From: Kluyvera sp047971185
GTDB taxonomy: Bacteria > Pseudomonadota > Gammaproteobacteria > Enterobacterales > Enterobacteriaceae
DNA length: 64,000 nucleotides
Direction of reading: 5' to 3'
Assembly (NCBI RefSeq): GCF_047971185.1
Contig: NZ_JBKDZH010000014.1
Span: 1-64,000 of the forward strand
Positions 1 to 8,020 of this stretch are shown here, piece after piece; the first letter of the stretch is position 1, and every line of letters begins with the position of its first letter. The position numbers and the translations under genes are program-made. The notes beneath the pieces are model-generated. The model was not told the origin of the DNA and did no database searches. It saw nothing but the letters and a program-made list of their open reading frames with translations.

Positions 1-1
1 T

Positions 2-643
2 GTCGGCGGCGAAATCCTGGCCAGAGGCTACACGCTGGATTCGATTGTCCCCTTTAAAAACATCATTGAGCATCTGCAGCATCCCGATATTATGCTCAAC
101 GTCGGCAACCACGTGATCAACCTGTTCTGCGCGTTTTATCAGCAGCGGAAAATGGGCGATCTGCGTTTTAACCTTAACGTCTCACATCTGCAAATTCAGC
201 ACCAAAAATTCCCCGCCATCATTGAGAAGACGCTTAAAAACTATCATATCGAGCCCAAAACGCTGATGCTCGAAATTTCCTGCGATGAACCAGCGCTGGA
301 TGAGGTCGCGATACAAAATCTGCATCAGCTTGAAGCGCTAGGAGTAGGCATTGCCTGGGATAATATCTCCAGTGAGGAGCAGCTGCGTGCGCTGCATGGC
401 CTTTTTAAAGTCCGCACTCTGAAGCTAAAGCCGGGGAAAATTGATGAGAAGCAGACCCAGGAGATTAACCTGATCATTGATTTCGCGGACCAGCATGATA
501 TCGAAGTGATCGCAGAACAGATTGAGACCATGAAGCAGGCCTCCATCTTCTTAAAAAGGAACGTCACCAAGGGCCAGGGCTACATCTATTCCCGGGCGAT
601 TAACACGACGGAATTTAAGAAGCGCTATATTAATACGCAGTAA
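2..643 (+). CDS. EAL-domain protein, 5'-truncated, degenerate active site
   Basis: The reading frame is open from base 2, so the gene starts outside the window and only about 213 C-terminal residues are seen. The fold is an EAL c-di-GMP phosphodiesterase domain: GGEILAR stands where EALLR is usual, FNLNVS where the conserved Asn lies, LMLEIS for the LELTE strand, IAEQIET for AEGVET, and KGQGY near the end. The usual DDFG motif is replaced by WDNIS, and the lysine region reads LKLKPGKID. In active EAL enzymes the two aspartates of DDFG bind metal, so hydrolysis is probably lost and the protein may instead bind c-di-GMP or a protein partner (inference). What precedes the EAL domain cannot be seen. 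The domain call is firm; inactivity is likely but untested. Confidence 0.8.
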   Translation, partial: VGGEILARGYTLDSIVPFKNIIEHLQHPDIMLNVGNHVINLFCAFYQQRKMGDLRFNLNVSHLQIQHQKFPAIIEKTLKNYHIEPKTLMLEISCDEPALDEVAIQNLHQLEALGVGIAWDNISSEEQLRALHGLFKVRTLKLKPGKIDEKQTQEINLIIDFADQHDIEVIAEQIETMKQASIFLKRNVTKGQGYIYSRAINTTEFKKRYINTQ

Positions 644-1435
644 AGGGCGAACCGGTGCCAGACGCTAACGCGAGAACGATTTATGACTGCTACCAGAGAG
701 AGTTCCTGAGTTTCAATACCAACCCGGGCTCAGGCGTCATGCTAAAATGAGGTCTGGGATCATGATTTAAAAGGGAATAATAAACCCGGAAATCAAATTT
801 ACACTTTCCACACAAAATAAATACCGAATAGCCGACGTATTTAACGATATTCACACTCATTTTCATGCTAATGATTAATAAATAAATGTTCCTCCTTATG
901 ACTATTATCATTTCCAGGCAATGCCTTCCCCCATTTTTAATTGACCTTAATCAAACAATAGACACTCTCCATCGATTAATACAGACACATCAGCTTACCT
1001 TTCTTTACGAAACTGTTGCAGAAACCTCCCATCCTTTTGTACTAGCATACTGATTAATAAAGTATACTTTAAGTGAGTATTTGCATAATCAATCAAATTT
1101 GATGACTAAACCACGCTGAATAACGATCGTGCATTTTCGCGAAACCGAATGCCGTAATTGGCTGGCAGCGCTGAAATTTATGTCAATACGCAACACGCTC
1201 GGGTCTGCGGATCAGACTGTCCCTCGCCGCTTTCGTCCCATTATTTACGGTCTACTATTTCTAAATATCGTGTGTGCTTCGAACTTACGATGTCTACTTT
1301 CATTCGAATAATTAAATAATAATCATCAATCGCCTTAACGTTTTTAATACAAAATGTGAGGTAACCTACAAATATTGACATGTCTTTTTTCCCGATTCAT
1401 ATTTTACGAAGAAAAATAATGAAGCGGATTGCAAT
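644..1435. other. AT-rich intergenic region with no convincing gene
   Basis: Nearly 800 bases separate the EAL gene from the next small gene. The open frames here are short, lack ribosome-binding sites and have unlikely composition. The only clear structure is the palindrome near 1,060, listed separately. The base composition is much more AT-rich than the core genome to the right, which fits acquired or silenced DNA. Confidence 0.5.
1058..1071. repeat. 14-bp perfect palindrome, possible operator
   Basis: TAAAGTATACTTTA is a perfect 14-bp palindrome. A looser outer inverted pair, CATACT at about 1,047 and AGTAT at about 1,076, surrounds it. Such symmetry in an AT-rich upstream region fits a dimeric regulator site, but no known family consensus was recognised. 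Confidence 0.35.
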
Positions 1436-1651
1436 ATGAATCTTATAAACAACACAAGAACCTATCCCGCGAAACGCAGACGTCGCGGTGAAGCACAAAA
1501 TGACAGTTTAACCATGCTCAGCGCGCGTATCGCCAACGATCTATGTGAATACGTCCGTGAGGTCGCGTTTCAGACGCGCAAAAGTAAACAACAAATTATC
1601 ACCGAAGCGCTGAGGCTACATCAGGCCCACAGCGCAGAGACAGCGGAATAG
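1436..1651 (+). CDS. Small ribbon-helix-helix-like protein (71 aa)
   Basis: A 71-residue basic protein. The N-terminus is rich in Arg/Lys (AKRRRRG around residues 12-18). The rest resembles a ribbon-helix-helix DNA-binding unit: a short strand around LTMLSARIAND, then a helix ending in TRKSKQQIITEALRLH, the typical last helix of CopG/Arc-type proteins. Such proteins are usually dimeric transcription factors or antitoxins. No toxin-like frame lies next to it: downstream is about 400 bases without a gene. It is isolated in AT-rich DNA. The fold is inferred by eye, and function and targets are unknown. Confidence 0.55.
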   Translation: MNLINNTRTYPAKRRRRGEAQNDSLTMLSARIANDLCEYVREVAFQTRKSKQQIITEALRLHQAHSAETAE

Positions 1652-2049
1652 ACGGAATAAACAACAATAATAACCCGTTTTTTATTTATTTTTTTGGATG
1701 CCGTATGCAAAAGAGTGAATAACAACAATTTACCACTTTTCATATTTAGAGAGATGCCCCATTGGGTATCGGCTTTTGAAGTAGCAGAAGAAATGACTTA
1801 ACAAAGCTGTAATAACGACAACAGCGTTGTGGCAGATCTGACTGACCCTTTCTCACCGCGAGAGTTAACCACCGCTGGCGAGACATTCGGACATGAGACC
1901 GCCGACAACCCCACTGACCTGCCTGATATATCCATTTTTAGTATGTCTTATACTGACCCCCTGGTGATGAGGGGGTATTTTTGACTGCATAAAATCGGAT
2001 GCCGCGGGCGGTTATGCTGAATATTCCTGACTAGATAGGCTATAACACA
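1652..2049. other. Intergenic region; possible small transcript ending in a terminator
   Basis: No gene over 60 codons is present. It holds a 15-codon open frame (1,754-1,801, reading MPHWVSAFEVAEEMT), with only a purine-rich AGAGAG directly before its ATG, and ends at a hairpin terminator at about 1,956. A terminator this far from the preceding gene suggests that something short is transcribed here, but no known small RNA was recognised. Confidence 0.35.
1956..1982 (+). terminator. Rho-independent terminator
   Basis: A 7-bp stem (ACCCCCT at 1,956-1,962 and AGGGGGT at 1,970-1,976) with a 7-base loop is followed by ATTTTT. It lies 74 bases before the next gene and over 300 bases after the previous one. 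Confidence 0.65.
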
Positions 2050-2442
2050 ATGAAAAAAATCATGATGTCTGTTCTGACGCTAGCGACTATCGCCGCCGCT
2101 CCCGCGCAGGCCATTAATGCGAAGTACCGTGAGCAGCTTATTCGCTCCGGCTGTACTGAAATGAACGCCGGCATCTCCTGCGACATCCACAAAACGAAGG
2201 CGCAGAATGCCAGGCCGTCTTCGAAAACGGCAACAAAACCAACGCAGACAACCAGCCAACACTATGAGCAGATCGTCCGCGAGGTCGAAACCATTATGGG
2301 CATGAAACATATTGAGGCGGAGGCGTATTTGGTCGAAAAAGGCTGGCGTCAGCGGCCCAACGGCGACTGGAAAAAAGCGGGCCACGAGATGCGTACCGTC
2401 GAAGAGAAAGGCGTCGTGGCTAACGCGCAGATGCTTAAATAA
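2050..2442 (+). CDS. Small secreted protein of unknown function (130 aa)
   Basis: It begins with a clear Sec signal peptide: MKK, then a hydrophobic stretch, then APAQA with likely cleavage around residue 21. The mature part is about 109 residues with two cysteines (SGCTEM and ISCDIH) that could form a disulfide. A Thr/Lys/Gln-rich linker follows, then a C-terminal segment (VETIMGMKHIEAEAYLVEKGWRQ, given here as the region at residues 75-100) of helical character ending in a Trp-rich turn. No family was recognised. It is monocistronic, with its own terminator overlapping the stop codon, and is probably periplasmic. Confidence 0.65.
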   Translation: MKKIMMSVLTLATIAAAPAQAINAKYREQLIRSGCTEMNAGISCDIHKTKAQNARPSSKTATKPTQTTSQHYEQIVREVETIMGMKHIEAEAYLVEKGWRQRPNGDWKKAGHEMRTVEEKGVVANAQMLK

Positions 2443-2471
2443 TAATAAGGCTCCTCAGGAGCCTTATTATT
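2441..2471 (+). terminator. Strong hairpin terminator
   Basis: A perfect 14-bp stem (AATAATAAGGCTCC and its complement, 2,441-2,454 and 2,458-2,471) with a TCA loop starts inside the stop codon of the secreted-protein gene. The A/T ends of the stem make it a terminator in both directions. Confidence 0.85.
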
Positions 2472-2677
2472 ACCTTAAATGATGAGGTCGCAGACCTGTC
2501 CGTGCGGTCATTCTGGGCAAAACCGAGGATCTTCTTACCCGATGACGCAAATCAGTCGCCAGCGCTAATTCGCCCCTCGGCGCCATAAATTACATGATAT
2601 TATGCGCGCATTCCTTGATTGTCGCGGCATACAGACCGTCGATAAAAACGATTTCTAACCCATAAACCATTGCCACA

Positions 2678-3910
2678 ATGCCTACGTATAATAAAAAAGT
2701 TCGTGCCTACCATTTCCCCGCGTTTCGTTACCTCTTTTCCGCTCGCTTGTTGACCGTCCTTGGTAACGGTATGGCGCCGATTGCGCTGGCCTTCGCGGTT
2801 CTTGATATCGGCGGTACCGTGTCGGATTTGGGGATCGTCGTAGCCTCACGTTCGATTCTTAACGTCGCGTTTCTGCTGCTGGGTGGCGTGCTGGCGGATC
2901 GCTACTCGCGCAGCCGGGTGCTGGTTTGCTCCTCCACTATTGCCGCTCTTTCACAGGCCATCGTGGCGTGGTCGGTGCTGGATGGCTCCGCCACGGTATT
3001 AAGCCTGGCGCTGCTGGGTGCGCTCAACGGGGCTTCCGCCGGTATTGCGTTACCCGCCTCTCAGGCGCTGGTGCCGCAGACGGTGCCAACCCAAAATCTG
3101 CGTGAAGCCAACGCGCTGGTTCAGCTCGGCATCTACAGCGGTACGGTGATTGGCGCTTCGCTGGGCGGCATCCTCGCCAGCTCGGTCGGGCCGGGATGGG
3201 GGCTGGCGATTGACGCCATGGGCTTTGCCGCCTCCGCCCCGCTCTATTATATGATTCGTGTGACGGCAGCCAGAGTCAGCGCCGCGCCGAGCAACATCCT
3301 GCAGGATTTAAAAGAGGGCTGGAAAGAGTTCGCCAGCCGCTCCTGGGTGTGGTCGATCGTGGTGCAGTTTACCATCATCAACGCGGCGTTCAGCGGCGTG
3401 ATGATGGTGCTCGGCCCGGCGATTGCCGACGCCACCTTCGGGCGGGCGAACTGGGGCATGATGATTGCGGCGCAGAGCGTGGGGCTGATTGTCGGCACCT
3501 TCATTGCCCTGCGCTGGCGTCCACGCCGCGATCTGTTCATCGGGGTGATGCTGGTGGGGCTGTGCGCGGCGCCGATTCTCCTGCTGAGCCAGGCCGCCTC
3601 CGCCGCGTGGCTCATCACCGCCTTCTTTATGACCGGCGTGGCCATGGGCCGATTCGGGGTGTCGTGGGCCCATTCCCTGCAAACGCATATCCCGCCGGAA
3701 AAACTGGCCCGCGTCTATGCCTATGATGCCGTCGGCTCCTTCGTGGCGATTCCTTTTGGCGAGCTGGTCGCCGGGCCGCTGGCGATGCAGTACGGCAACA
3801 GCCATGTGCTGCTGATTTCAGGCATCGCCGTGGTCATCGCCACCGTCTGCGCCAGCCTGGTACCGGGCATCCGGCGGCTGGAGAACGCCGCGCAGATCAG
3901 GTCTCTGTAA
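2678..3910 (+). CDS. MFS efflux transporter (410 aa)
   Basis: A 410-residue, twelve-helix major facilitator. The loop after helix 2 carries the signature GGVLADRYSRSRV, typical of drug/proton antiporters. The sequence looks closest to the MFS_3-type exporters to which EntS belongs, but residues before and after the signature differ enough that no substrate is claimed. No Shine-Dalgarno sequence is visible before the ATG, and an in-frame stop lies just upstream, so this is the earliest ATG. The 3' end overlaps the convergent gene by 14 bases. A role in export of a small hydrophobic compound or siderophore is only a family-level inference. Confidence 0.8.
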   Translation: MPTYNKKVRAYHFPAFRYLFSARLLTVLGNGMAPIALAFAVLDIGGTVSDLGIVVASRSILNVAFLLLGGVLADRYSRSRVLVCSSTIAALSQAIVAWSVLDGSATVLSLALLGALNGASAGIALPASQALVPQTVPTQNLREANALVQLGIYSGTVIGASLGGILASSVGPGWGLAIDAMGFAASAPLYYMIRVTAARVSAAPSNILQDLKEGWKEFASRSWVWSIVVQFTIINAAFSGVMMVLGPAIADATFGRANWGMMIAAQSVGLIVGTFIALRWRPRRDLFIGVMLVGLCAAPILLLSQAASAAWLITAFFMTGVAMGRFGVSWAHSLQTHIPPEKLARVYAYDAVGSFVAIPFGELVAGPLAMQYGNSHVLLISGIAVVIATVCASLVPGIRRLENAAQIRSL

Positions 3911-4529
3911 GCTGATAAACCGGCACGCGGCGGGTGGTGCCGGTCAGGGTATCAAACACGTCTGTTTCCGAGGTGGCGATACGCATACCCGATTTACGCA
4001 GCCGCTGCACATCGGCGGCGATGCGCTGAAGGCCAAACCAGAACAGCCCATCCAGCGCCGTGACCGCCAGCCGCTTTTCCAGCGCCAGCCGTAGGCGCTC
4101 GCGCGGATGTTTCACCTGCTGGGCAATTTCACGGTACGGTGTTTCGCCGTGGCCCGCTCCGTCGGTGCGCCGGATACGCGTGGAGAGGTGGTACTGGAAA
4201 GCGTCCGGTATGCCGCTGAGATCGCCTTTCAGGCTATAGACGCAGCCAAAGCGCTTACCGTTAAAGGTGGCGCTTTTCTGACTCAGGACCAGTTCGTCGC
4301 GCACGCTGGCAATCAGCTGCGGCGCGCGCGTCAGCAGCAGCCGGAATGGCAGCTCGAAGCTGGTCACGTAATCGACGTTCAGCAGGGCTATGCGCAGACG
4401 CTCTTCGGCCCCCGCCCCGCAGGTCTGACATTCCGCAATCACGTCAGCCCACTGTTTGCTGAGGCGCTCGCTTTCCAGCGCCTCCGTAAAGCGGTATTTC
4501 TCAATCTGGTAGTCAATGCGCCCGCTCAC
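3897..4529 (-). CDS. Unknown protein with possible winged-helix C-terminus (210 aa)
   Basis: A 210-residue soluble protein. The C-terminal 60 residues (GLFWFGLQRIAADVQRLRKS, then a short strand ending VPVYQL) look like the small helix-turn-helix/wing unit seen in many phage and plasmid proteins, where a helix of the form RIAA-LR--G is followed by basic strands. The N-terminal part has two paired cysteines (ECQTCGAG). No enzyme motif was found. It converges on the MFS gene and overlaps its 3' end. Coding character and GC match the neighbours on the left. The gene is real by codon use; the DNA-binding role is a guess. Confidence 0.55.
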   Translation of the reverse strand: MSGRIDYQIEKYRFTEALESERLSKQWADVIAECQTCGAGAEERLRIALLNVDYVTSFELPFRLLLTRAPQLIASVRDELVLSQKSATFNGKRFGCVYSLKGDLSGIPDAFQYHLSTRIRRTDGAGHGETPYREIAQQVKHPRERLRLALEKRLAVTALDGLFWFGLQRIAADVQRLRKSGMRIATSETDVFDTLTGTTRRVPVYQLTET

Positions 4530-5027
4530 CGTTGATACCCTTCTGGTTATCGTATTATGCGTTGATCACTTTACCAGCGACGCACTGGTCATGAAAGTCA
4601 GGTTGTCAGGGTGATTAGTGGAAATCCAACGTGTCACACAAATACAGTTCGGAGATTTGGTGGCGACAAGGACAGCAACTCGCCTATCAAAGATAACGTA
4701 ACTAATACTCCATTACGTTTCAACATAGATAGCTATGCTTTCAAAAAGCCACTTGAACAGTATAAAATACAGCCATATCAATGCTGTTTTTGTACTGGAA
4801 GTGGAATCTTGTGTTTTTCGTTAGTTACCGCTAAAGCAGTTCCAAGTTTCGGAAAATCAGCTACTATCATTTTTGGCACTTCACAATATTTTTTGAGGCA
4901 GTTAAATTCAATGCACATGAAATTTATCATCGCCTGCAAAACATGCAGATATAATCCAGGTTCGCTTCATAATTTCATTTAGTTAAACACCTCACTTAAG
5001 TTCAAATCCACAAACAAAGGGAAAAAT
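4530..5027. other. AT-rich intergenic region upstream of the hydrolase gene
   Basis: About 500 bases. The only long frame (from a GTG at 4,611, 123 codons) has no ribosome-binding site and no protein-like pattern. The GC content drops sharply at about 4,620, marking the left edge of an AT-rich segment that continues through the hydrolase gene to about 6,770. Confidence 0.5.
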
Positions 5028-6524
5028 ATGATAGCAGGAGTACACATATCAGTTCTGGTCGTTATCATTGGCGCTGGTCTTGCGTTAGCGCCAATGATGT
5101 TATTCTCCACATCATGCCTCTACTTTATTTTTATGCATTTTAAAGGCACAAAAATATATTTATTAAAGACCATAGCCATAGGGTTGTTGTCAGTCCCTGT
5201 CGCTCTATTAATTTCAATTCTTGGGTTTTATTACTTAATATCTATGGCATGGCTTTGGGCGCACAGACTCTTTCAAAAAACCTACAGAAGATACTTTACT
5301 AAGGACTTAAGTGACAGTCACCAGGATAAAGTTGATGATCGACCTGTTGATGCCAATACAGTTATTGTCCATCTGGTACATGGCACTTTCGAAACAGAGG
5401 CTCCCTGGACAAAACCTGGCTCTGCCATGAGAAAAGCGATTGAGGATATTAACCCCGAAGCACATTTGGTGCGTTTTAACTGGAGTGGCGGAAATACCCC
5501 TGGAGCAAGAACGCTAGCAGCGAAGGAGCTTGCCGATAAAATTTTATGTTCAACCAGTGAACAACATTATATAGTCGCTCACAGTCATGGTGGAAACATT
5601 GTTCGAGAAATGTCTCATTTCTATCCAGATACTGCGAATAAAGTCCGCGGCGTTTGCTTACTTTCGCCACCATTCCTCTACAGAAAAGTGTTATCTCGTT
5701 CAGCAAACAGATTTCTTGCTACCAATGTTTTTGGGTTTACTTTTGCACTGCTTATTCCAATCACAGCCCTCTATCTCGCCTTTGGTTTGACAGAGCCAGC
5801 TATTATTGCACTATGCGTACCGTTAGCCGCACTGCTTGAAATATGGCTTACTAAGCGATGCAGAAACTCCTTTGAAAATGAACCACAGGCACCTGATGAC
5901 TCTGTTGATTATAGTTCTGTCGAAATAATCCATGCAGCCGGAGATGAAGCTGATTCTGCATTGAGGTTTTCCAGTTTTGTTCACGAAGCTTGTTTTGGTG
6001 TACTTACCCAGTTAAATTCAGCATCAGAAATTGCCCACAAGAAACGTCATACTCCCTTTATCCTGAGTTATTTTATTCTTTTTTTATTCGGCATCTATAC
6101 ACTTGTGATATCACAGACAGCAGAGTTTTTTACTTTATTCGTCGGGTTAATCATGCTCGTAGTTTTACACCTGGCAATGATTAGACGAAAAAAAAGTGAA
6201 CCTGCTAACGTATTAATTGCTGCAGCACTCCCTATCACTATTTTCTCATTCTGGCTGGCTACGGCTAAAGCGTTAGCCTATGGCGATTGGCGGCTGATTT
6301 TTTGTCCAGAAATGTTTGTCTCCTCTTCAGAGACGCCAACCGGTTCACACCAGATACTAAAACTTGGGCCTGTGGGTGATAGTGATATGGTGCATTCCAC
6401 GCACTCTCACCCCGACGCAGTGCAAAACATTGCTAATTGGATATTTGCTAGCATCACAGGGTCACAATGCCGACATACCAGCAAATGTGAAAAGTGCGGG
6501 AATTCATTAATTCATCAAGACTAA
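5028..6524 (+). CDS. Membrane-embedded alpha/beta hydrolase with Cys-rich tail
   Basis: A 498-residue protein. Two hydrophobic segments fill about residues 5-30 and 42-75, two or more lie around 230-265, and three around 345-415. Between them is an alpha/beta-hydrolase domain: HGTFE at residue 118 fits an oxyanion-hole loop and AHSHGGN, with Ser186, the nucleophile elbow. A late cluster of histidines (H456, H459, H461) could supply the catalytic His. The tail has three cysteines (C481, C487, C490) in a CxxC-containing knot, possibly metal binding. The start follows a purine-rich AAAGGGAAAAA. The gene is far more AT-rich than flanking core DNA and stands alone, a sign of transfer. It may be a lipase/esterase acting at the inner membrane; the substrate is unknown. 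Confidence 0.7.
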   Translation: MIAGVHISVLVVIIGAGLALAPMMLFSTSCLYFIFMHFKGTKIYLLKTIAIGLLSVPVALLISILGFYYLISMAWLWAHRLFQKTYRRYFTKDLSDSHQDKVDDRPVDANTVIVHLVHGTFETEAPWTKPGSAMRKAIEDINPEAHLVRFNWSGGNTPGARTLAAKELADKILCSTSEQHYIVAHSHGGNIVREMSHFYPDTANKVRGVCLLSPPFLYRKVLSRSANRFLATNVFGFTFALLIPITALYLAFGLTEPAIIALCVPLAALLEIWLTKRCRNSFENEPQAPDDSVDYSSVEIIHAAGDEADSALRFSSFVHEACFGVLTQLNSASEIAHKKRHTPFILSYFILFLFGIYTLVISQTAEFFTLFVGLIMLVVLHLAMIRRKKSEPANVLIAAALPITIFSFWLATAKALAYGDWRLIFCPEMFVSSSETPTGSHQILKLGPVGDSDMVHSTHSHPDAVQNIANWIFASITGSQCRHTSKCEKCGNSLIHQD

Positions 6525-6556
6525 TTTAGATATGCTGTTTCAAGCCATATAGCGTC

Positions 6557-6601
6557 AAGACATTGACAGGTAAAGTGGTAGTTTCTTCCTGTCAATGTCT
6601 T
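6557..6601. repeat. Perfect 14-bp inverted repeat, 17-base loop
   Basis: AAGACATTGACAGG (6,557-6,570) is repeated exactly in inverse at 6,588-6,601. It lies 30 bases after the hydrolase stop codon. It would form a stable hairpin, but no T-run follows, so it may end or protect the transcript, or bind a protein. Confidence 0.6.
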
Positions 6602-6795
6602 AATCAGCAAAATGAAACTATTTTGTTAAGGCATTGCGACCTATTTTATTTAGTGTACCAATTATCAATTCACATATATAACTGTTCTAATCCTATGTGC
6701 CCGTGCGTCTTTTTTCAACAAATGCTATGATATGCCAACGATTTTTAGCTGCCCTCTAGCCATCTTCAACATGATGAATGACAAGGAATCCCGGC

Positions 6796-7872
6796 ATGAA
6801 ACCGAAGTCTGTCACCCTTTATGACGTTGCCGAGCACGCCAACGTTTCTTACCAGACCGTCTCCCGGGTCATCAATCAGGCCGCCCACGTTTCTGAGAAA
6901 ACCCGCCTCAAGGTTGAAGCGGCGATGGACGCGCTGAACTATATTCCCAACCGCATGGCCCAGCAGCTGGCGGGGAAACTGAGCCATACGCTGGGCTTTG
7001 CCACCAGCAATCTGGCGCTGCATGCGCCGTCGCAAATTGTCGCTGCCGCCAAGTCGCGGGCCGGTGAGCTGCAGTTTAACGTGGTGATATCCATGACCGA
7101 GCAGTCGGGGCTGGAAGCCAGCAAAGCCGCCGTGAGCCAGCTGCTGTCGCAGCGCGTGGACGGTATTCTGGTCAATATTCCGATGGAAGATGAACAAACC
7201 CAGGAAATCGTGCGGCTGTGCGGCGCGATTCCGGTGCTATTTCTTGATGCATCGCCGTCGACCGAGATGCACCACATTGTGTTCGACCCGCACATGGGTG
7301 CGAAGCTCGGCGTCGAGCATCTGGTCCAGCTGGGGCATCAGCAGATAGCGCTGCTGGCGGGCCCGCTCAGCTCCATCTCCGCGCGTCTGCGCTTTGAGGG
7401 CTGGCAGGACTGCCTGGCAGAGCATCAGTTGACGCCGGTAGCGGTGATGCACGGCGACTGGAGCTCGCTATCGGGCTATCAGCACGTCACGCGGCTGCTC
7501 AACGAAGGCGTTACGCCCACGGCTATCCTGGTGGCGAACGATCAGATGGCGCTGGGCGCACTGCGCGCGCTGTCGGAGTTCGGCCTTCCGGTGCCGGGCG
7601 CGGTCTCGGTGGTCGGCTACGATGACACGGAAGATAGCGCCTGCTTCACCCCGCCGCTGACCACCATCAAACAGGATTTCAAAGCGCTGGGGAAAGTCAG
7701 CGTTGAGCGCCTGTTGGGGCTGATCGAAGGCGAAGAGACGGTGTCCGAACTGCTGCCGGTGAGCCTGGTCGAACGCAAAACGACGGCCAAACCCCAGTCT
7801 GATACGCTCTCAGCCCAGCATCTTTCCGAAGAGCTGGCCCGCCTGGCGCGCCAGGTTGCCCGCCTGCAGTAA
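6796..7872 (+). CDS. lacI: Lactose operon repressor LacI
   Basis: Represses lacZ and probably the alpha-galactoside genes downstream by binding operators until allolactose-type inducers release it. The N-terminal helix-turn-helix (LYDVAEHANVSYQTVSRVIN) keeps the E. coli recognition residues Tyr-Gln and Arg, so operator preference should match E. coli LacI. The core contains characteristic LacI segments such as GVEHLVQLGHQQIALLAG and SVVGYDDTEDS. The C-terminal LARLARQVARLQ is the tetramerisation helix, so DNA looping is possible. The start was chosen at MKPKSVTLYD, where AAGGA precedes at good spacing, and agrees with the E. coli start. The upstream frame extension is not needed. It is followed by its own hairpin and the lac control region. 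Confidence 0.96.
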   Translation: MKPKSVTLYDVAEHANVSYQTVSRVINQAAHVSEKTRLKVEAAMDALNYIPNRMAQQLAGKLSHTLGFATSNLALHAPSQIVAAAKSRAGELQFNVVISMTEQSGLEASKAAVSQLLSQRVDGILVNIPMEDEQTQEIVRLCGAIPVLFLDASPSTEMHHIVFDPHMGAKLGVEHLVQLGHQQIALLAGPLSSISARLRFEGWQDCLAEHQLTPVAVMHGDWSSLSGYQHVTRLLNEGVTPTAILVANDQMALGALRALSEFGLPVPGAVSVVGYDDTEDSACFTPPLTTIKQDFKALGKVSVERLLGLIEGEETVSELLPVSLVERKTTAKPQSDTLSAQHLSEELARLARQVARLQ

Positions 7873-7888
7873 TATCACCGTCCTCCGA

Positions 7889-7910
7889 GCCCCGTCGCTG
7901 GGGCCATTAT
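7889..7910 (+). terminator. Hairpin ending lacI
   Basis: GCCCC (7,889-7,893) pairs with GGGGC (7,900-7,904) around a 6-base loop, followed by CATTATTT. A modest terminator placed between lacI and the CRP site. Confidence 0.5.
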
Positions 7911-7911
7911 T

Positions 7912-7927
7912 TGTGAGTCCCATCACC
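7912..7927 (+). promoter_or_regulatory. CRP-binding site of the lac promoter
   Basis: TGTGA-GTCCCA-TCACC matches the CRP consensus TGTGA-N6-TCACA at 9 of 10 bases. Its centre is about 60 bases before the expected transcription start, the same geometry as at E. coli lac (class I activation). Confidence 0.85.
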
Positions 7928-7944
7928 CTCTATCGCGATGGGGC

Positions 7945-7973
7945 TTTACAAGCAGCAGGTATCCTCGCATAGT
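7945..7973 (+). promoter_or_regulatory. lacZ promoter
   Basis: TTTACA (-35, 7,945-7,950), a 17-base spacer and CATAGT (-10, 7,968-7,973). The -35 equals that of E. coli lac. The weak -10 fits a promoter that depends on CRP. Confidence 0.75.
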
Positions 7974-7981
7974 GATTAAAA

Positions 7982-7998
7982 TTGTGAGCGCATCACAA
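7982..7998 (+). promoter_or_regulatory. LacI operator at lacZ
   Basis: TTGTGAGCGCATCACAA lies just after the expected transcription start. It differs from E. coli O1 (TTGTGAGCGGATAACAA) at two positions and is more symmetric. Bound LacI would block RNA polymerase as in E. coli. Confidence 0.9.
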
Positions 7999-8020
7999 AA
8001 TATATCAAGGAACCTGGATA

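Noticed and set aside
690..911. 73-codon minus-strand frame in the AT-rich left region
   Set aside because: Codon use and composition follow the AT-rich DNA, with no start signal and no recognisable pattern.
1129..1311. 60-codon plus-strand frame
   Set aside because: No ribosome site; the product has no protein-like periodicity and lies alone in a non-coding stretch.
2678..3910. Assignment of the first MFS pump as the enterobactin exporter EntS
   Set aside because: Only general MFS features are shared, and no enterobactin genes are nearby.
4611..4982. 123-codon plus-strand frame starting with GTG
   Set aside because: No ribosome-binding site, irregular composition with scattered cysteines and no domain pattern; it is most likely chance in AT-rich DNA.
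7982..7998. CRP site reading of TTGTGAGCGCATCACAA
   Set aside because: The spacing between TGTGA and TCACA is five, not six, and the place at the start point fits the LacI operator; the true CRP site lies at 7,912.
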